A stretch of 22,489 nt of DNA, from contig CAKROK010000031.1 of the NCBI GenBank assembly GCA_934373295.1, positions 1-22,489 of the forward strand. The letters are read 5' to 3'. Under the pieces are notes generated by a model. The model was not told where the DNA came from. It worked only from the letters and a program-made list of their open reading frames with translations, and made no database searches. Below, piece by piece: positions 14,921-22,489 of this stretch. Origin of the DNA: an uncultured Christensenellaceae bacterium. GTDB taxonomy: Bacteria; Bacillota; Clostridia; Christensenellales; Christensenellaceae. The position numbers were made by a program, and so were the translations under genes. Each line of letters starts with the position of its first letter. The first letter of the stretch is position 1.

Positions 14921-15640
14921 ATGGCGGAGGAACGCTTGGCGCGCACTGCGATGCTAATCGGCGAGGACGCGATAGCCCGCCTTAACAGCGCAAAGATATT
15001 GCTGTTCGGTGTGGGCGGCGTGGGCGGATATGCCGCGGAGGCGCTCGTGCGCAGCGGGATAATGCACATCTGCATAGTGGATAACGACACCGTCGCCGAG
15101 AGCAATTTGAACAGGCAGATAATCGCGACGACGGACACCATCGGTATGCAAAAGACCTTGGCGGCGGCGAATCGTCTAAAATCCATTTCGCCTCAGGCGG
15201 AGATCGAATGCAGATGTGAGTTCTTCCTGCCCGAAAACGCGGACACGTTCGACTTTAGCGCGTATGACTACGTAATAGACGCGGTGGACACCGTCACGGC
15301 AAAGCTGGAGATAATCACGCGCGCAAAGGCCGCGGGAACGCCGGTTATATCCGCGATGGGCGCGGGGAACAAGCTGGACGCGGGCGGCTTTAGGATAGCG
15401 GACATATACGAGACGAGCGGATGCCCCCTCGCGAGGGTGATGAGAAGGGAGCTTCGCGCGAGAAAGATCGACGGGCTAAAGGTGGTCTATTCGCCGGAAA
15501 AGCCCATTAAACCGGCAGTTTCGGGGAATATGATACCCGAGGGAAAAAGGCAGGTCCCCGGCTCGATAGCATATGCGCCCGCGATTGCGGGGCTGATGAT
15601 CGCGGCGGAGGTCATAAAGGATATAGGCAAGATAGTATGA
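14921..15640 (+). CDS. tcdA: tRNA threonylcarbamoyladenosine dehydratase (E1-like, ThiF/MoeB fold)
   Basis: This 239-residue enzyme belongs to the E1-like ThiF/MoeB family and matches TcdA/CsdL. That enzyme uses ATP to convert t6A37 of tRNA to its cyclic form. The ATP-binding glycine motif GVGGVGG is at residues 30-36, followed by the family IVDNDTVAESNLNRQ at 52-66. The length is close to the usual 250-270 residues and there is no rhodanese domain. I chose the ATG at 14921 because GGAGG lies 7-8 bases upstream. An earlier in-frame ATG at 14876 would overlap pepF by 44 bases and add residues absent from the family. Its TGA stop overlaps the start of the small cysteine protein (ATGA). Confidence 0.88.
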   Translation: MAEERLARTAMLIGEDAIARLNSAKILLFGVGGVGGYAAEALVRSGIMHICIVDNDTVAESNLNRQIIATTDTIGMQKTLAAANRLKSISPQAEIECRCEFFLPENADTFDFSAYDYVIDAVDTVTAKLEIITRAKAAGTPVISAMGAGNKLDAGGFRIADIYETSGCPLARVMRRELRARKIDGLKVVYSPEKPIKPAVSGNMIPEGKRQVPGSIAYAPAIAGLMIAAEVIKDIGKIV

Positions 15641-15891
15641 GATGCAGCTGTGAAAAATGCGGGACATATATGATACAGGCGGACGACCTCACGCTGGGGT
15701 GCAAATGTCCGAACTGCTTTAACAGGTGTACGGCGTGTTTGGGCACGAACACCGTGATATCGCGCGAGGATCTGAAAAAGCTGGAGAACGACCCGCGCGT
15801 GCTTTTTGACCCGTTTAAAAGGGGCGCGGACGAGCCGGATGAGGAGGGCGCTTTTTCGGGGGAGGATGGGTTTGAGGACTACAGAGACTGA
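15637..15891 (+). CDS. Small eight-cysteine zinc-ribbon-like protein
   Basis: This 84-residue cytoplasmic protein has eight cysteines in its first 34 residues: C3-x-C5-x2-C8 and C22-x-C24-x2-C27-x3-C31-x2-C34. The C-x-C-x2-C unit occurs twice, which suggests two metal sites or a rubredoxin-like knuckle. The rest is charged, and the last 20 residues are strongly acidic. Its ATG overlaps the TcdA stop in an ATGA, so the two are translationally coupled and the protein could assist the tRNA-modifying enzyme or a sulfur or metal step. I do not recognise a named family. No clear terminator follows. Confidence 0.75.
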   Translation: MRCSCEKCGTYMIQADDLTLGCKCPNCFNRCTACLGTNTVISREDLKKLENDPRVLFDPFKRGADEPDEEGAFSGEDGFEDYRD

Positions 15892-15983
15892 GATGCGAAA
15901 ATGCATTAATATCAGAGAGATTACCACTATATGTAAAAAACAGAATAGTTGTTGTAAATTTTACTAATTTAATAGCTAATGCA

Positions 15984-16012
15984 TTGACAATATTATATGG
16001 ATATGCTATTGT
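15984..16012 (+). promoter_or_regulatory. Sigma-A promoter of the peptidase island
   Basis: TTGACA (15984-15989), a 17-base spacer and TATTGT (16007-16012). It points toward the leader ORF and the broken peptidase gene. The preceding 90 bases are AT-rich and hold no gene that I can see. Confidence 0.7.
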
Positions 16013-16032
16013 AAAGGTGGAAATAGTAACCA

Positions 16033-16158
16033 ATGAAAGGAAAAGTGTTTATCATGAATGCTAATCGGTTTAAGTGGTATGGTATTGTGTTTTCGCTGAA
16101 CTATAGCAGGTTTCTTTCTTGGAGGGGAATAAATAAAATCCTTTCTTTTTGCGTATAA
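16033..16158 (+). CDS. Leader peptide ORF, 41 codons (34 from the second start)
   Basis: The frame begins MKGKVFIMNANRFKWYGIVF and ends in KILSFCV before TAA. It lies about 20 bases after the promoter and 73 bases before the peptidase start. The second in-frame ATG at 16054 has AAAGGA 11 bases upstream, which makes the 34-residue form MNANRFKWY more likely. It has no signal peptide or lipobox and matches no pheromone family that I recognise. Its 3' end forms one arm of a stem that reaches the ribosome binding site of the peptidase gene, which fits a regulatory leader. A fortuitous short frame cannot be excluded. Confidence 0.4.
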   Translation: MKGKVFIMNANRFKWYGIVFSLNYSRFLSWRGINKILSFCV

Positions 16159-16231
16159 GTTTTTCTGAAAGCTTATGCGTGCAATAACTGCTGAGGAACA
16201 GATATTTCGCTAAAAAAGAAAGGGAAATTTA

Positions 16232-18069
16232 ATGAAGAAAATAATAAAGAAGAGCGTCGGTCTATTACTGATCGGTTTGTTGACGGTATTGCCGAATTCG
16301 TATGTGCTTGCCGAGTCTGCGCAAGAGATTGATTCTGAAAAACAAGAGCATTTTTATATACAATGCACCGGACTTGACGAATATGAGAATATGAATACTT
16401 ATGGGGATTTGTGACATGAAAATCTACCATCCTATAGTGGCAGGAAGATACCCCTTTCCATCGATGTTGAATCCATAAAAAAATACAATGCTCGGGACAA
16501 TATTGAGACGTTATGCCAAAGCGTTGCGTCTGTTCAAATCGATAGATTAACCGAAAGCGGGGAATCAGTTTTTTCATATTGGAACGGTGCGCAGCTATCA
16601 GAGCCGTTAACTATTTATAATCTCGATGAATCGATATACGGTACTGCATATGGCGTTGTTGACGAATACAGCAAGCTTGTTGGATATATGATTGTCGGAG
16701 CAAATGAAGATGCGCCGCCTATTTTAGAGTATTCATATGAGCCGATGCGATTTGTCGTAATGCAAAACTACTCTAAAATTTACTATAGCTATCAAAATGG
16801 TATTTTGGGGAAAGAAAACAATACCTTAAAGTCAATTTCGGATGATGCTCCTATAACGGTAACCGACGATCAACCCAAACAAAAAGAAACGCAAGGTGTA
16901 TTCAAAAATGAATGGGATAATTTTATCGAGTATGCTAAATTAGCGAAGGAGATTGAGCAAGAAAGAACTGAGACGTCGCTGGAGCAGTATGCAACCCGCA
17001 TGATGTCATCTTCTAAGGCAACACAAAAACGACTATCCATGGATACATCAGACTATACGTGGTTAACTATTTGCTCATATACAACGATGACCATGTATTT
17101 TGATGCTATCGGACGGAGGATTGAACCGGCATTAATGGGTACGGCTCGTCCGCATTCTATACAGCTCAATCAAACCCTGCACAGCAAATACGGATGCAAT
17201 CCCAGCTTGGCGCAAGTAGCGGCAAATACTTTAGATTGGGCTAATTCAAAAAAATTATCGTCAGCGTTGACGTTTTCAAAGTATTATATTGTTAATAGCA
17301 ACACGGATTGTTGGACAAAGCATAAAGCGCAAATCAATAAAGGTATGCCCACAATGGTAGCGTATACAAAAGAAGAAGGTGGACGTATAAAAGGGCATAT
17401 AATGATGGGGATAGGGTATACCTCGGATAACTATTATATCGTTCGAGACACCTAGACGGAAAATGCTATGCCAATGAATTCGACATACTATTATAACAAA
17501 AACGGCTATAGCTTCAGGCTGCTGGGACTGGATTATACGAATTCAAATACTAACACCGCATGGAGAAGCGTGACCCTAAGAGAGGGAGACTCGAATATAA
17601 ATGTTAGAAGGTTAAAGATAATGCTCAAGCTACTATACTATAGCCCGGGAAGTGTATCTACAAATACCTTTGATGCGTCAACGACAGCCGCTGTAAAGGC
17701 TTTTCAAACAGATAATGGATTAACCGCGGATGGCATAATCGGAAGCGCAACGTATAAAAAATTAGTTACCGCACACATTATGCGGTATGATGCAAACACT
17801 GCCAACTGGCGAGTATTGAAAAAAGGGAAAAAAGGAGATGATGTAGCGCAATTACAAATCAGATTATACAGAATGAAACACTATGATGGACCATGTAATG
17901 GGGTTTTTGGAACGAATACGGAAGCGGCGGTAAAGGCGTACCAAACAAAAAAGGCTTGACTGCTGATGGTATTGCGGGTTCGGCAACATTTGCAAAGCTA
18001 TATACCGTAGTTGATTTTCCAAAGGGATATCCCAGAGAGTATGCTCCGTGTAATGTTTGTTTCAATTAG
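16232..18069 (+). pseudogene. Broken secreted cysteine peptidase with two peptidoglycan-binding repeats
   Basis: One frame runs from the ATG at 16232 but contains TGA at 16412-16414 and TAG at 17453-17455. It must shift by -1 at A AAA AAG (17947-17953) to reach the TAG at 18067-18069. Without these breaks it would be about 610 residues. In order it has a signal peptide (VLA-ESA cleavage near residue 28) and a prodomain-like region ending in GYMIVGANEDAPPILEYS. A papain/C39-like catalytic region follows, with a candidate Cys in WLTICSYTTMTMYF and a His in GHIMMGIGY. Two PG_binding_1 repeats come last, each ending in GLTADGI. Both stops could come from TGG (Trp) by one change. The ribosome site AAAGGGA precedes the ATG. 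Loss of function is the simplest reading. Confidence 0.8.
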
Positions 18070-18086
18070 TAAGAAAGGAAAAAAGC

Positions 18087-18716
18087 ATGAAAAAAGCATT
18101 TATATTAGCCCTGCTGCTTTTTGCATCAATATGCCTTGTGAGCTGCGCTAAGGCAGAGCCGACCGAAAGCGACAGCATACAGCCCACGCCGACGCAGGAT
18201 GAAGAGCCGGTCGAAAGCGACAGAATGAAGCCGCCGTTGACGAATACGGATTCTCAGCAGGAGCTTGTAAGAATGCTCGACAGAGCCGGATGGAATGGGC
18301 GACTCAATGGGATTTTAGAGTGGGCGGAGAAGGAAAACGGCATAACGCAGTCCGGGCAATACTTCTTTGATGAAAACGATGAGTTCAAAAAATATATTTC
18401 AGAATATAGGGCGGTAGTGCTTTCTGATGAGTCCGTGATTGGATATGTGGTTTTTACAGAGGAGCAGGATGTCGAGTATATAGAGGGCAGAGGCCATGTT
18501 GCAGGCCCCGGGATCGATTATATAACCGAGCTTGTTTCGCGGGAGGCGGATAAGCTGGGGAAGCTGCACTACGTGGATAAACGCAGGAAAACAGCGCTTT
18601 TCATCATCGCGGACGGCTCCGAATCGGACGACCCGTATGACTTTGACAACCCATACGACAGGCTGAGAATCTATAACATGAACATCATCGAAGGACGTTA
18701 TTGGGATGAGAGATGA
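18087..18716 (+). CDS. Lipoprotein of unknown function
   Basis: This 209-residue lipoprotein has a signal peptide with lipobox LVSC at 17-20. A short acidic linker follows that contains an imperfect repeat (EPTESDSIQP and EPVESDRMKP). The rest is a soluble, mixed alpha/beta extracellular domain of about 160 residues with no recognised family. I chose the ATG at 18087, with AAAGGAA 7 bases upstream, because it gives a normal lipoprotein signal. The frame is open 10 codons further up, but that would bury the signal. The gene starts 17 bases after the end of the broken peptidase and may be in its transcript. Its codon use looks closer to the host than the peptidase's. Confidence 0.75.
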   Translation: MKKAFILALLLFASICLVSCAKAEPTESDSIQPTPTQDEEPVESDRMKPPLTNTDSQQELVRMLDRAGWNGRLNGILEWAEKENGITQSGQYFFDENDEFKKYISEYRAVVLSDESVIGYVVFTEEQDVEYIEGRGHVAGPGIDYITELVSREADKLGKLHYVDKRRKTALFIIADGSESDDPYDFDNPYDRLRIYNMNIIEGRYWDER

Positions 18717-18762
18717 GGAGGAATTGGCCGCGCGGTAAAGTAAATAATTTGAATTTTGTGTA

Positions 18763-18794
18763 AAAAAAGAGACCGCATTTGCGATCTCTTTTTT
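18763..18794. terminator. Bidirectional terminator between lipoprotein gene and ileS
   Basis: A stem of AAAAAAGAGA-CGC with GCG-TCTCTTTTTT (one C-A mismatch) and an ATTT loop has A and T runs on either side. It serves both the rightward lipoprotein gene and the leftward ileS, which stops at 18811. Confidence 0.9.
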
Positions 18795-18810
18795 ATCCAT
18801 ATTTTCTGTC

Positions 18811-21800
18811 TTATGCCTTTTCTACCGAGAAATCCGCCTTGTCGCCGTTGATATCCCAGCTCTTTTCGTAGCCCGCGAGGCTGCCTATGATGAGCTCGTC
18901 CGCGAGGACCTCAGAGGTTATCGTGTCGGCGTTCTTCTTCGCTATCTCCTCGACAGCGCTGCCGTTAGCAATGTGCAGCCTGATGTGGTCGGTGACCTCG
19001 AATCCGGCCTCCTTGCGCATCGTCTGAACCTTGCTCACGATCTCCCTGACCTTGCCCTCTTCGATGAGCTCGTCGGTCAGCTCGGTGTCGATTATTACCG
19101 CAAGACCGCCCGAGCTCTGAACGGCGAATCCCTCCTTTTCGATGGGCTCTATAAGCAGATCGGCCTCGGCAAGCTCGATGGTCGTGCCGTTTGCGTCAAA
19201 GCTGTATATTCCGCCGTTTTCGACCGCCGCGACTATCGCGGAGCCGTCCGCACCGGAAAGGTGATTTCTTATCGCGCCTAAGAGCTTGCCGTACTTCGGC
19301 CCTAAGGTCTTGAGCTGCGGCTTGACGTTATAGGTGATGTACTCCTCAGCGGCGGCGCCCATGCCGACCTCCTTGACGTTAAGCTCGCCTCTTACTATCT
19401 GCGCGAGGTTTTCGGGAAGCTCGTTAACGCCCGCGACGAACAGCTTGCCTATGGGCTGGCGGTTCTTGATGTTCGCCTCGTTGCGGCAGGCTCTGCCTAA
19501 AACGACGATGTTGAGTACGTTTTGCATATCCGCCTCGAGCTTTGTGTCTATCATGCTCTCATCCGCGACGGGATACTTTGTGAGGTGTATGGACTCGGGC
19601 GCGTCCTTATCGACGGAGCGGACGATGTTCTGATAGATGGTCTCCGTGATGAACGGGATAAAGGGCGCGGCCAGACGGCAGAATGTCTCGAGGACGGTGT
19701 AAAGCGTCATGTATGCGTCGGACTTATCCGCGGTCATCTCGCTGCCCCAATATCTGTCGCGGCAGCGGCGGACATACCAGTTGGAAAGCTCGTCCACAAA
19801 TCTGGAAAGCTCCTTTGCCGCCTCGGGGATGTGATAGGCGTCGAGATGCGCGGTAACAGCCTTGACCGTGCTGTTTAAGCGGGAGAGCACCCATCTGTCC
19901 ATCGTGCAGAGATTATCGGAGAACTCGTGCTTTGTCGGGTCAAACTCGTCGATATCCGCATAGAGGACGTAGAACGCATAAGTGTTCCAAAGAGTGCCTA
20001 TGAACTTTCTCTGAGATTCGCTCACAGCCTCGCCGTAGAAGCGGTTGGGCAGCCACGGAGCGGAGTTGGAGTAGAAATACCACCTTACGGCGTCCGCGCC
20101 CTGCTTATCGAGAACGCTCCACGGGTCGACGACGTTTCCGATGTGCTTGGACATCTTCTTGCCGTCCTTATCCTGAACGTGACCTAAAACTATGCAGTTT
20201 TCAAAGGGCGCGCGGTCGAATATCGCGGTGGATATCGCGAGCAGCGTGTAGAACCAGCCTCTCGTCTGGTCGACGGCCTCGCTTATGAAATTCGCGGGGT
20301 ATCTCTTTTCAAACTGCTCCTTATTTTCAAAGGGATAATGCCACTGCGCAAAGGGCATTGAGCCGGAGTCATACCAGCAGTCGATGACCTCGCTTACGCG
20401 CTTCATCTGCTTTCCACAGACAGGGCACTTTATAGTGACTGCGTCGATATAGGGCTTGTGCAGCTCGATATCGTCGGGGCAGTTGTCGCTCATGCTCTTT
20501 AACTCCTCGATGGAGCCGATGCAGTGCTTGTGGCCGCACTCGCACACCCAGATGGGCAGGGGAGTGCCCCAATATCTCTCTCTCGAGATGCCCCAGTCGA
20601 TGACGTTATCTAAGAAGTTGCCCATTCTGCCGTCCTTAATATTGTCGGGCAGCCAGTTTACGGAGGCGTTGTTCCTCATTAACTGATCATGCAGCTTTGT
20701 CATCTCGATGAACCAGCTTGCTCTTGCGTAATAGATGAGGGGCGTGTTGCAGCGCCAGCAGTGCGGATAGCTGTGCTCGAATTTGGGCGCGGCGAATAAT
20801 AATCCCGCCTCGTCGAGCGCCTTCAATATCTCCTTGTCGGCGTCTTTTACGAACATGCCGTCCCAGGGGGTACCATTGCAAAGCTCGCCCTTTGTGTTGA
20901 CGGGCTGGATGAACGCGAGGCCGTTCGCCTTGCAGACGCGCGCGTCGTCCTCGCCGAATGCGGGCGCGTTGTGGACTATGCCCGTGCCGTCCGTGGTGGT
21001 GACGTAGTCGTCCGCGATGACGACGAATGCCTTATCATTTCCGACCATCTTTGCGGTGCATTCAAATAAGGGCTTATACGTCTTTCCGACGAGCGAGCTG
21101 CCCGGGAAGGTGTCGATGATCTCGACATCCTCCTCGCCGAGAATGGTCTTTACAAGCTCGGTCGCGAGGATGAACACTTCACCGTCCTTTTTCGCGCGGC
21201 AGTATTCGACATTCGAGTTTACGCACAGGCAGACATTTGAGGGGAGCGTCCACGGGGTGGTCGTCCATGCGAGGATGGATGCGTCCTCGTCCGTCAGGCG
21301 AAAGCGAACGGTCGCCGAGCGCTCCTTGACGTCCTTATATCCCTGAGCGACCTCGTGAGAGGAAAGCGCCGTGCCGCAGCGCGGGCAGTAGGGGACGACC
21401 TTGTGACCCTTATATAAAAGACCCTTGTCGAAGAGCTTTTTAAGGCTCCACCATTCGGATTCGATGTAGTTGTTTTCATAGGTGATGTAGGGGTTTTCCA
21501 TATCTGCCCAGTATCCCACGCGGTCGGACATCGCCTCCCATTCACTCTTGTATTTCCAGACGGATTCCTTGCACTTTTTGATGAAATCCTCCACGCCGTA
21601 CTGCTCGATCTGCTCCTTGCCGTCAAGACCTAAGAGCTTTTCGACCTCCAGCTCGACGGGCAGACCGTGAGTATCCCAGCCGGCCTTGCGCAGAACGTTG
21701 TAGCCCTGCATTGCCTTATATCTCGGGAAGAGGTCCTTTATGCAGCGGGTGAGTATGTGGCCGATGTGCGGCTTGCCGTTAGCCGTCGGCGGGCCGTCAT

Positions 21801-21930
21801 AGAACGTCCATTCGGGCTTGCCCTCGCCCGCAGCCTGTGCCTTCTTGAATATTTGATTTTGTTTCCAGAAGTCAACGACCTCTACCTCACGGGAGACGAA
21901 GTTGAGTTCAGTAGATACCTTTTTGTACAT
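18811..21930 (-). CDS. ileS: Isoleucyl-tRNA synthetase
   Basis: This 1039-residue class I synthetase charges tRNA-Ile with isoleucine in the cytoplasm. The HIGH motif is at 55-58 (in NGKPHIGHIL), and the second class I motif reads KMSKH at 592-596 instead of KMSKS. Between them lies the CP1 editing region with a zinc-type CPRC near 183-186 and further cysteine pairs (CWRC, CPVC). The C-terminal domain has no clear zinc cluster like that of the Bacillus enzyme. The length and KMSKH signature fit the IleS2 type found in many Clostridia, eukaryotes and mupirocin-resistant strains. AAAGGGAC lies about 8 bases upstream of the ATG. A complete T-box leader controls it. It is a full-length, intact gene. 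Confidence 0.96.
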   Translation of the reverse strand: MYKKVSTELNFVSREVEVVDFWKQNQIFKKAQAAGEGKPEWTFYDGPPTANGKPHIGHILTRCIKDLFPRYKAMQGYNVLRKAGWDTHGLPVELEVEKLLGLDGKEQIEQYGVEDFIKKCKESVWKYKSEWEAMSDRVGYWADMENPYITYENNYIESEWWSLKKLFDKGLLYKGHKVVPYCPRCGTALSSHEVAQGYKDVKERSATVRFRLTDEDASILAWTTTPWTLPSNVCLCVNSNVEYCRAKKDGEVFILATELVKTILGEEDVEIIDTFPGSSLVGKTYKPLFECTAKMVGNDKAFVVIADDYVTTTDGTGIVHNAPAFGEDDARVCKANGLAFIQPVNTKGELCNGTPWDGMFVKDADKEILKALDEAGLLFAAPKFEHSYPHCWRCNTPLIYYARASWFIEMTKLHDQLMRNNASVNWLPDNIKDGRMGNFLDNVIDWGISRERYWGTPLPIWVCECGHKHCIGSIEELKSMSDNCPDDIELHKPYIDAVTIKCPVCGKQMKRVSEVIDCWYDSGSMPFAQWHYPFENKEQFEKRYPANFISEAVDQTRGWFYTLLAISTAIFDRAPFENCIVLGHVQDKDGKKMSKHIGNVVDPWSVLDKQGADAVRWYFYSNSAPWLPNRFYGEAVSESQRKFIGTLWNTYAFYVLYADIDEFDPTKHEFSDNLCTMDRWVLSRLNSTVKAVTAHLDAYHIPEAAKELSRFVDELSNWYVRRCRDRYWGSEMTADKSDAYMTLYTVLETFCRLAAPFIPFITETIYQNIVRSVDKDAPESIHLTKYPVADESMIDTKLEADMQNVLNIVVLGRACRNEANIKNRQPIGKLFVAGVNELPENLAQIVRGELNVKEVGMGAAAEEYITYNVKPQLKTLGPKYGKLLGAIRNHLSGADGSAIVAAVENGGIYSFDANGTTIELAEADLLIEPIEKEGFAVQSSGGLAVIIDTELTDELIEEGKVREIVSKVQTMRKEAGFEVTDHIRLHIANGSAVEEIAKKNADTITSEVLADELIIGSLAGYEKSWDINGDKADFSVEKA

Positions 21931-21950
21931 AAAACTGTCCCTTTCTTATA

Positions 21951-22160
21951 AAATAAAAGCGGTTGTCATCATAGGACGAAAACCGCGGTACCACCTAAAT
22001 TCCGCACAAAAATGTACGGCGCTCTGATCCCTTAACGCGGGAGACGTCCTTAAAGGAAGCTCGGAGGTGATAACGTGAAAATTCCGCGCGGAGCTTGCAC
22101 CGGCTCTCCGCTCGCTGACTGCGGTTAAAAGACACGCCGCGTCCTCTTCATAGCATTTTC
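21951..22160 (-). promoter_or_regulatory. T-box leader of ileS, specifier AUC
   Basis: This about 210-base leader senses uncharged tRNA-Ile. The T-box sequence AGGTGGTACCGCGG reads leftward at 21996-21983. A competing terminator follows, GCGGTT (21981-21986) with AACCGC (21959-21964) and a T tract at 21951-21958. Stem I (about 22084-22140) shows the AGCGAG and GGTGCAAG motifs of the distal T-loops. The probable specifier AUC lies at 22071-22069 in TTATCACC, matching isoleucine. When tRNA-Ile is uncharged the antiterminator should form and ileS be expressed. Confidence 0.92.
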
Positions 22161-22166
22161 AACTAC

Positions 22167-22195
22167 ATTATATTTGAAAAGAGACCGTTTGTAAA
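22167..22195 (-). promoter_or_regulatory. Sigma-A promoter of the T-box/ileS transcript
   Basis: Read leftward, TTTACA (22190-22195), a 17-base spacer and TATAAT (22167-22172). The likely start site, about 7 bases on, opens the T-box leader. Confidence 0.85.
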
Positions 22196-22436
22196 GAGAT
22201 ATTTATATAATAGAAAGAAAAATTGCGGATGCGGGTTTACATTATAATAGGAAAAGCACGCACGAAAAAGACGAAGGAAAAATTTTTTATAAGAAAAACG
22301 AGAATTTGCAGAAAGGGGAGATAAATTTATAGGAAAATCGAAAAAAGGACAATACTAAAAAATGGCATAAGAATGGGAAAAATTTAAACAGGAGACAAAA
22401 AAACCAAAAAATTTTCAAAAAAAGTGAAAAAAGTAG
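22196..22436. other. Purine-biased intergenic spacer with A-tracts
   Basis: No gene or clear RNA was found in this 241-base stretch. The plus strand is dominated by A and G with repeated A runs. The runs just before 22437 (AAAAAAACCAAAAAATTTTC, then further A-tracts) resemble an UP element for the promoter at the right edge. Confidence 0.6.
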
Positions 22437-22489
22437 TTGACAGGGAGGGGGGTAAGGTGATATATTAAATAGGCGCTCGCGAGAGTGCG
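22437..22489 (+). promoter_or_regulatory. Strong promoter at window edge, probably of an rRNA operon
   Basis: TTGACA (22437-22442), an 18-base spacer and TATATT (22461-22466) are preceded by A-rich tracts. The likely transcript begins near 22473 and opens with a hairpin, GCGCTC, a GCGA tetraloop and GAGTGC (22473-22488). This layout resembles Firmicutes rRNA-operon promoters and leaders. The gene itself is outside the window, so the assignment is inference. Confidence 0.6.

Noticed and set aside
16232..18069. Stop codons reassigned genome-wide (TGA or TAG read as amino acids)
   Set aside because: Neighbouring intact genes end normally in TGA (tcdA, permease) and TAG (amidase), so the code is standard. 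Local decay is simpler.
18057..18086. Upstream start for the lipoprotein at 18087
   Set aside because: It would put ten charged residues before the signal peptide. AAAGGAA fits the later ATG.
1..22489. CRISPR array, tRNA or rRNA gene body, insertion sequence, prophage gene
   Set aside because: No regularly spaced repeats, no cloverleaf or rRNA core sequence, and no transposase, integrase or phage protein were seen on either strand.

Overview
The window looks like chromosomal DNA of a low- to mid-GC member of the Bacillota, most likely a clostridial lineage. Supporting signs are sigma-A type promoters, strong GGAGG ribosome binding sites, a T-box leader on ileS, a YtrA-like GntR/ABC operon and ATGA-type gene overlaps. 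Most genes favour GCG, GAC, AGG and ATA codons. I cannot name a species.

Left end (1-4304): the last 31 codons of tuf with their terminator, then a hairpin-dense intergenic stretch (about 159-456), then a leftward operon. That operon has its own sigma-A promoter and encodes a YtrA-like GntR repressor, an ABC ATPase, a large ABC permease and a previously easy-to-miss 46-residue lipoprotein. All four genes are joined by 4-base ATGA overlaps, and a terminator follows directly. A divergent promoter drives a rightward pair: a zinc-ribbon/YARHG membrane protein and a lipoprotein N-acetylmuramoyl-L-alanine amidase (4423-6422).

Middle (6458-10577): leftward genes for a PnuC-type transporter with its own promoter and a structured attenuator leader, a geranylgeranyl-reductase-like flavoprotein, and a cell-surface protein with about four Ig/CARDB-like repeats. 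A 49-residue basic membrane peptide is encoded divergently on the other side of the surface-protein promoter.

Right-centre (10701-15891): rightward housekeeping genes. These are a LOG-family protein, an ACT-domain protein and a DUF711/UPF0210 protein (apparent operon), then oligoendopeptidase F, a TcdA-type E1-like enzyme and a small eight-cysteine protein that overlaps it.

Accessory island (about 15900-18716): AT-richer DNA with different codon use. It holds a good promoter, a 41-codon leader ORF, a secreted cysteine peptidase with two peptidoglycan-binding repeats broken by TGA, TAG and a shift at A AAA AAG, and an intact lipoprotein gene.

Right end (18763-22489): a bidirectional terminator, then leftward ileS (KMSKH type) behind a complete Ile T-box leader and promoter. 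A strongly purine-biased spacer follows, and at the very edge there is a rightward promoter that looks like an rRNA-operon promoter. No CRISPR array, tRNA, rRNA gene body, transposase or phage gene was found.
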